The position numbers and the translations under genes are program-made. The notes beneath the pieces were generated by a model that did no database searches, was not told the DNA's origin, and saw only the letters and a program-made list of their open reading frames with translations. From Micropterus salmoides (Eukaryota > Chordata > Actinopteri > Centrarchiformes > Centrarchidae): a stretch of DNA of 64,000 nucleotides. The stretch is taken from assembly GCF_014851395.1 (NCBI RefSeq), contig NW_024040485.1:20791118-20855117 (forward strand). The letters are read 5' to 3'. The stretch's first letter is position 1. The number at the start of each line of letters is the position of its first letter. Positions 56,270 to 64,000 of this stretch are shown here, piece after piece.

Positions 56270-57912
56270 CAGTGGGTACGGAAAGTATTCAGACCCCTTT
56301 AAATTTTTCACTCTTTGTTTCATTGCAGCCATTTTCCAAAAATCAAAAAAGTTCATTTTATTTCTCAGTAATGTACACTCAGCACCCCATCTTGACAGAA
56401 AAAAACAGAAATGTAGAAATTTTTGCAAATTTATTAAAAAAGAAAAACTGAAATATCACATGGTCATAAGTATTCAGACCCTTTGCTCAGTATTTAGTAG
56501 AAGCACCCTTTTGATCTAATACAGCCATGAGTCGTGTTGGGAAAGATGCAACAAGTTTTTCACATCTGGATTTGGGTATCCTCTGCCATTCCTCCTTGCA
56601 GATCCTCTCCAGTTCTGTCAGGTTGGATGGTAAACGTTGGTGGACAGCCATTTTCAGGTCTCTCCAGAGATGCTCAATTGGGTTTAAGTCAGGGCTCTGG
56701 CTGGGCCATTCAAGAACAGCCACGGAGTTGTTGTGAAGCCACTCCTTCGTTATTTTAGCGGTGTGCTTAGGGTCATTGTCTTGTTGGAAGGTAAACCTTC
56801 GGCCCAGTCTGAGGTCCAGAGCACTCTGGAAAAGGTTTTCGTCCAGGATATCCCTGTACTTGGCCGCATTCATCTTTCCCTCGATTGCAACCAGTCGTCC
56901 TGTCCCTGCAGCTGAAAAACACCCCCACAGCATGATGCTGCCACCACCATGCTTCACTGTTGAGACTGTATTGGACAGGTGATGAGCAGTGCCTGGTTTT
57001 CTCCACACATACCGCTTAGAATTAAGGCCAAAAAGTTCTATCTTGGTCTCATCAGACCAGAGGATCTTATTTATCACCATCTTGGAGTCCTTCAGGTGTT
57101 TTTTAGCTAACTCCATGCGGGCTTTCATGTGTCTTGCACTGAGGAGAGGCTTCCGTCGGGCCACTCTGCCATAAAGCCCCGACTGGTGGATTGCTGCAGT
57201 GATGGTTGACTTACTACAACTTTCTCCCATCTCCCGACTGCATCTCTGGAGCTCAGCCACAGTGACCTTTGGGTTCTTCTTTACCTCTCTCACCAAGGCT
57301 CTTCTCCCCCGATAGCTCAGTTTGGCCGGACGGCCAGCTCTAGGAAGGGTTCTGGTCATCCCAAACGTCTTCCATTTGAGGATTATGGAGGCCACTGTGC
57401 TCTTAGGAACCTTAAGTGCAGCAGAAATTTTTTTTGTAACCTTGGCCAGATCTGTGCCTTGCGCCTTGCCACAATTCTGTCTCTGAGCTCTTCAGGCAGT
57501 TCCTTTGACCTCATGATTCTCATTTGCTCTGACATGCACTGTGAGCTGTAAGGTCTTATATAGACAGGTGTGTGGCTTTCCTAATCAAGTCCAATCAGTA
57601 TAATCAAACACCGCTGGACTCAAATGAAGGTGTAGAACCATCTCAAGGATGATCAGAAGAAATAGACAGCACCTGAGTTAAATATGAGTGTCACGGCAAA
57701 GGGTCTGAATACTTATGACCATGTGATATTTCAGTTTTTCTTTTTTAATACATTTGCAAAAAATTCTACATTTCTGTTTTTTTCTGTCAAGATGGGGTGC
57801 TGAGTGTACATTACTGAGAAATAAAATGAACTTTTTTGATTTTTGGAAAATGGCTGCAATGAAACAAAGAGTGACAAATTTAAAGGGGTCTGAATACTTT
57901 CCGTACCCACTG
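56270..57912 (-). mobile_element. Tc1-family transposon with IR/DR ends
   Basis: A 1643-bp element flanked by TA target dinucleotides (56268-56269, 57913-57914). The terminal inverted repeats are about 215 bp (56270-56486 and 57697-57912) and nearly identical. Each has an outer (gtacggaaagtattcagacc) and an inner (cataagtattcagaccctt) direct repeat, the IR/DR arrangement of Sleeping Beauty-like elements. The ends and the catalytic core are well preserved, but the transposase reading frame is broken near its N-terminus. Confidence 0.95.
56487..57523 (-). pseudogene. Tc1 transposase, frameshifted near the N-terminus
   Basis: A DD34E transposase that would cut and paste the surrounding element. 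A 302-codon frame at 57395-56487 holds the second half of the DNA-binding region (AGRPAKLS, a GRPR-like hook), then WSDETKIELFG (first Asp), FQQDNDPKHT (second Asp) and NPIEHLW (Glu), with exactly 34 residues between the last two. The natural start lies near 57523 (or 57514). That frame reaches a stop after about 50 codons. Two likely lesions are a tandem 7-bp duplication (gccttgc twice, 57456-57469) and an eight-T run (57428-57435). The copy cannot make full-length enzyme. Confidence 0.9.
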
Positions 57913-57914
57913 TA

Positions 57915-58515
57915 TATAACACGTGGAGTGTTTAATCTGTCGTTTTAGTATTGTTGTTTTATCAGCGAGGTTTTACAAAGCAAGTTAACACACGGCTCAT
58001 ATATCAAAATAAATGCTTTTATTCTGTTGGAGGCCAATGTAACGTGTTATCGAACTTAGTATTATTCAATGCACTGAATTGAGAATGTCTAAACAAGACG
58101 ACAATGTATTTCCCCTCATAAAGCAAACATTAATTTCGCCATAGTCTGAAGATTAGTTATAAGTGACTACAGAGTCGTTCACTTGGCCAACTGTGACAGA
58201 CAGGTTGTAAAAAAATAAAGATTACTGTAATGAGTTTAACACATTGCTCAATTACATCTACTTCACTCTAAATGTACACTGAACTGAATGCAGCATAGTA
58301 GACAATATTTTGTCCTTGTAATCCACGTTTTGATAGCATTTGGATATTACTGGAAATTGTTAAGAATCCCTCTCCTTAAAGGGTAAATTATTATCATAAT
58401 CATTTAATAATAGCATTTAAAAAGCACTTTTCATACACAGAAAGCGTTGACAGTACTTGTGCTACAAGGCTGGACATACAGTCTACCAAAATATGTATCC
58501 CCCTTTATAAACAAC
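57915..58515. other. Spacer between the Tc1 and fold-back elements
   Basis: No gene or RNA seen. A short repeat-like segment with taatagcatttaaaaagcac near 58407 resembles a retroposon tail. Confidence 0.4.
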
Positions 58516-58774
58516 AGATGATGGCCTAGCATCATGTATTTTATTTTGTGTATATTTCACATGATGTCTAATAACAGGGATGAATATGGAGACATTTCCA
58601 TTTTCCCAGAAAAAGTTATAGTGGGATACAAATTATTCCACCAGCCATAAAACATATCCCCCCTCCATAATGCACAATGACTTTTTCTAGAAAACAAAAA
58701 CTTTCCATATTCATCCCTGTTATGAGACATGATCTGAAATACACAAAATAAAATGCGCAATGGTAGGCCATCAT
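58516..58774. mobile_element. Fold-back element (long imperfect inverted repeat)
   Basis: Left arm words gatgatggcct (58517), ttttattttgtgtatatttc and taacagggatgaatatgg match the reverse complement of the right arm words ccatattcatccctgttatg, gaaatacacaaaataaaa and aggccatcat (ending 58774). The pairing continues inward through cccagaaaaagt and actttttctag. There is no coding capacity and no obvious target duplication. Confidence 0.7.
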
Positions 58775-59890
58775 TTATGCAACACCTGAATAGAAACGCT
58801 GACCCAGCTTGAACTTAAGGCTGTTACTAAAGGTCAGGTCTGGACAAAATGGGACACACGTTGGCCAAGCAACGGAAATAAGAGACTGACCCATCATCAA
58901 TATCCCTTATCAAGCACTAGTCAATGCAAGATGAGAGGAGGCGGACTATGTGTTTCCATGGATGCTTGGTGCTCAAACGCAGTCAAGATGGACACAGTTT
59001 CAGACTTTTATTATATGAAAATGAAACCATCATCTTGTTGCTGTATTTACATTCACCCCAGACCCAATTTCTAAAAAAATGCACCGCAGAATAATCGAGG
59101 TGTAGGCTCATATGTGTATGTATAGTAGGCTATTGCCTTTGTATATTAATAGGCAAACTGTAGATATTGTTATTTTTATACACATTTAATTTTCTGTTAA
59201 GTTCTGTGCCTGTAGCATGAGGGGACTACAAATTTTCTTTTTGTTATACAACCTTGTGTTGTATTATGAAGTCCTTAGTCATGTTGTGGCCAAGGACTTG
59301 TCACAACATGTCTCTCGTTAGGTTGAACAACGCCCCAAGATATAATAAGTGTACCTATACCATGGCATGTCGTCATCTTAAAACAAACAGTCATGTACCT
59401 TGTACCTTATATAAAAATGGATGAGCTTGTTTCCCTTCTGAAGCACAGGACTGGGCTTACCAGGTTCCTCTGTCATCTATCTGCTGGTGAATGGTATCGA
59501 ACCCTCAGCGTAAGAGCAGATTTCATAAGGAAAGGTCATTTTGGGAAAATGCTGATAATATTAGATAAAACATTGTTTAACTGTTGTAGTTAACTCTGTG
59601 TACAATTGGTAGGCTATTTATATATATGTAGCTTATTTGTTTTCTTTTATGTTGTTTAATGTCGTTGTTAATCTGCTGGCAAACTGTTGAAAATGGTGAC
59701 TTACTGTCTAAACTACTGTAATATAGGTACTTTCATAGTTAAATATTAAGGAAGTAACTTGTTTTTGAAAGTAAATGAAAAGTCCTATCAGTGTGTTTCA
59801 AAAGTTTGTCTCAGTTGGCTTTTAGTGTGATTTCTATGCATTTGGTGGTCCATCTTTGTCTGACTGTCGCATTTTCTGGCTTCTTTCTAG
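58775..59890. other. Upstream region of the uba52-like gene
   Basis: A non-coding first exon should lie here because the ATG exon is preceded by an acceptor (ttctttctag at 59881-59890). I could not place it with confidence. No other feature was recognised. Confidence 0.4.
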
Positions 59891-59893
59891 TGA

Positions 59894-61504
<1,611 letters not shown>

Positions 61505-62301
61505 ACAGCTTGAATAAATAATCAGTATTGCCAATAAAACATTGTAACAGGATTGATTAATAGATGCTTTTTTACTTACAGGTACCTGTGACTTCATCGA
61601 GTCAAATTCAGGCGAGTGGATATGTTCTGTGGATCCAGTGGCTACATGTGTTTACTACGGGTGTGAGGATACAGTTAGTTCACGAGATTGAGACAAGACA
61701 GAATTTAACACTATTTTTAAGAAATCTTCAATGATTAATTATATGAAAATGAATTTCCTGCATTCTGGTAATTTTTTCTGCACCAATGTATGGTGGAAAT
61801 TATTTTATTTATGTAAAAGGAAACAAAATTTAGGTGGCAGGGGACAATTTAAAAAAATATATATATAACAGATTATAAAGCCGTAAGGCTCTTAGGCAGT
61901 CTGTGTAGCAACATCCCTGCTGAGTCAGCACGCATGCAGACATGATTAGTCTTCCCTCCTCTTTTGTTTGGGGAAGTAACCTCTTTAAATGTGATTGTGG
62001 CACCTTTTCACCTCAATGAAATATTATTTATTCAGCTATAAACTCCTGAGCCTGTATTCATAAAAAATCTTAATGCAAAGAGTAGCTCCTAGTGACAAAA
62101 TTCTAAGAAAATTCTTAGAAATGTGGACGTTAACTCTTTATATTAAAGAAAAAATCCTAGTAAAGAAAAAAGTAATTAAGAAAGTATCTTAACCCTTAAA
62201 AGAGGTCTTAAGGTCAAAATTGTTAGGAGCACAGACGAGAACTTTTAAGAGGCTTAAGAGTTTCTTTAGTAGAGGCAGAAAGACGAAGAGGGAGAAGAAA
62301 T

Positions 62302-62574
62302 GTGTTGCAGACAATGGATGACAGTGAGTTAATCAGATGCTATAGATTAGATCGTGCAGGGATCATGTTTGTGACTGATCTTATTAGAGACGCACTGACA
62401 TCTCTGACGCAGCGCAGGAATGCCATAGCGCCAGAAATGAAAGTAATCACTACATTACTGTCACAACCTTCTGTAAGCAGAGTGATCACACAAACAATTA
62501 CAGCACTTTCAGAACCTCTTATTGTGTCGCAGTTCATGTCGTTTCCACTGGACATTCCCACCTTGCAGGCTTAA
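62302..62574 (+). pseudogene. Harbinger DDE transposase remnant (N-terminal part)
   Basis: The frame reads DDSELIRCYRLDRAGIMFVT, then DLIRDALTSLTQRRNAIAPE and MKVITTL. It then jumps to SQPSVSRVITQTITALSEPL and ends FPLDIPTLQA. This is the N-terminal region of HARBI1-like transposases, with a stretch missing between VITTL and SQPSVSR. The catalytic DDE region is absent. The frame survives only because the deletion kept phase. Confidence 0.8.
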
Positions 62575-62833
62575 AAAAACGCATTTATGAATATAGCAGT
62601 CTTCCCTGGTGCGCACAAGCAGGGGGAATGAACCGTTAATAGTTTGTGCTATACGCTCCCACGTCTGCCTCTTGCCCCGTGCTGTGACACCCGGCCTGAA
62701 TTTTCCTTTTAGAATGGCCTTGTTGTTCATCCACTAACTGGGCTAACAGAAAACACTGTTCCTCTGTCCAGTTGGGCTTTCTCGCCCTTCTTGGTTTTGA
62801 TTCCATGTTTGATACATTAAAACCAACATTCAA
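62509..62833 (-). pseudogene. Harbinger Myb/SANT-like accessory protein, frameshifted
   Basis: The minus-strand frame from 62806 reads MESKPRRARKPNWTEEQCFL, then LAQLVDEQQGHSKRKI. The match then continues in another frame (LKGKFRPGVTARGKRQTWER, then IAQTINGSFPLLVRT, to about 62600). The NWTEEQ and W-x-x-I spacing fit the Myb-like trihelix proteins that partner Harbinger transposases. One frameshift near 62700-62725 breaks it, and the 3' part overlaps the transposase remnant tail. Confidence 0.75.
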
Positions 62834-63282
62834 ACCGCCACTTAAATAGACATGCCAGCAATCAGTGTAATTGGAAAGACTAGAACAATTTTTGTCAATC
62901 TAAGCCAATCAAATACCTTATAGGAAAATAACAACATGGTAAATAAAAAACAGGATTTATATACACATATATAATGTGTGTGTGTGTATGAGAACGGTCA
63001 AATAGGAAATATTACGCATGTAATTTCCAAAGTGAAGGCTTAGAATAGAACCTATACTTAAAATCACTCTTTTTTTCCTTCTTGGACAACCAACCAATCA
63101 CAGTCTTCAAAAGATTGTGTCTTACGTAGCAACAGGGTCAACCCCGCCTCCTCACTAAGATGAAAGTTTTTGTCTTTTCCTTGCTCAGAGTTGCTCTCAG
63201 ATCAGTCCCTGATCGCTCTTAAACTAAGACTCCTACGTAAAAGTTTTCTGAGAGGATTCTTAGAATCTTTATGAATACAGGC

Positions 63283-64000
63283 CCTGGACTTTAATAGCTC
63301 CTGTGTTTCAGCAGGTTTTCTGAGCATTCCTCACTGGAACAATTTGGGGTAAGGGTTAAGTGGCAAAGAAAGTGACAAAGAAATAAAACAAAGGCAATAA
63401 TTGGACTGAAGTAGTATCAGAGTATGGGCTTTAAAATTTGGATTTTGTAGTTTGGTCAATGAATCACTCTTGAATGTTCCTTGATTGTAAAGGTTCATAT
63501 AAATCAAACTTATTAACTTACTGAAACATGTGGATTTATACTATGTTACAAATAAAGTTAATAAAAACAAGAAACAAGTACATAGCATTAGTGACTGTAT
63601 CCTTTGCTTTTATTCCCAAACCGTCATGTCAGCTCAAAGTCTGAGACATGTACCTGGCATGATTTATCAACAACCATCCTTAAAATAGAACAATAAGGCT
63701 TGAAAAAAGAAAACAAACACAGCATTATAGACTATGTTGAACAATACAGTCTGTGTGATAAAAGACTCTGTGAAGGCGTATGGCATATCGTCCACAGCTA
63801 AAGGTAACGTGCTGAAAAATGACAGAAGGCAGAAAATGTTTCTCATTTCCTTGAATGCATCTATCATCAATAAGTTACTAAGTCAGTGGTTTGTTAAGAG
63901 ATGTTGCGCAAGGCGATTATTAAGACTGGGAAACGCCAGTTAAACTTATCTGTAATACTGACAACTTAAATTTCTATTGTTTACTTAATGACTGTAGCAT
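63283..64000. other. Right-end spacer, nothing certain
   Basis: AT-rich DNA. On the minus strand an AATAAA lies near 63612 (tttatt on the plus strand), so a minus-strand gene beyond the right edge could end here. The 67-codon minus frame at 63667-63870 is hydrophobic but unlike any family I know. I do not call it a gene. Confidence 0.4.

Larger units (their letters stand above)
62050..63282. mobile_element. PIF/Harbinger element, internally decayed
   Basis: A 1233-bp unit with perfect 15-bp terminal inverted repeats (GCCTGTATTCATAAA at 62050-62064; its complement at 63268-63282). Outside these, agaattcttag-like words are shared between the ends. It holds remnants of the two genes typical of the superfamily: a DDE transposase (plus) and a Myb/SANT-like protein (minus). 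No clean 3-bp target duplication is seen. Confidence 0.85.

Noticed and set aside
56527..57174. Several plus-strand frames across the Tc1 element
   Set aside because: They are antisense shadows of the transposase frame.
61505..61620. Alternative last exon of the uba52-like gene (acceptor ttacttacag near 61580)
   Set aside because: The frame already ends at 61504 after the normal eL40 length. Splicing onward would add only two residues before a stop. Kept only as a possibility.
63667..63870. Hydrophobic 67-codon minus frame at the right edge
   Set aside because: AT-rich sequence gives hydrophobic codons by chance, and no family match was recognised. A minus-strand gene ending nearby remains possible.

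Overview
The window is animal nuclear DNA, almost certainly from a ray-finned (teleost) fish. Genes are split by GT-AG introns, vertebrate orthologues are recognisable exon by exon, CA/TG microsatellites are long, and the spacers carry fish-type repeats (Tc1 with long IR/DR ends, PIF/Harbinger, hAT-like elements, tRNA-derived SINEs, CR1/L2-type LINE tails).

Layout. Left edge: first two coding exons of slc25a36 (minus strand; the rest lies off the window). After about 8 kb of repeat-rich spacer come marchf2 (plus, complete) and rab11b (minus, complete), which converge tail to tail. rab11b and timm44 (plus, complete) are head to head, with 1.55 kb between start codons. A 7-kb spacer leads to ctxn1 (plus, single coding exon), then a 6-kb spacer to cers4 (plus, complete). 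A tRNA-Arg(CCU)/initiator tRNA-Met pair with a 3-nt spacer lies antisense in a cers4 intron, and a second copy lies just past its stop codon. From 53.6 to 59 kb is a transposon-rich block: a LINE tail with a nested 46-bp SINE scrap, an hAT-like element, a SINE with a perfect 13-bp target duplication, tRNA-Asn(GUU), a 1643-bp Tc1 element with a broken transposase, and a fold-back element. The right end holds an intron-containing ubiquitin-L40 fusion gene (uba52-like) with an unusual ubiquitin moiety, and a decayed two-gene Harbinger element.

Function. marchf2 (membrane RING-CH ubiquitin ligase) and rab11b (recycling-endosome GTPase) both act in membrane traffic. timm44 serves mitochondrial protein import, slc25a36 mitochondrial nucleotide transport, cers4 ER ceramide synthesis, and ctxn1 is a small neuronal membrane protein. 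They are not an operon. marchf2, rab11b, timm44, ctxn1 and cers4 match, from general knowledge, genes that lie close together on human 19p13.2, so the grouping looks like retained ancestral synteny.

I found no sign of a wholly new multi-gene system. The items most worth following are the ubiquitin-L40 gene with changes at ubiquitin residues 19-21 and a disfavoured splice acceptor, and the duplicated tRNA-Arg/tRNA-iMet dimer. All boundaries were read by eye; none was checked by alignment or transcript data.
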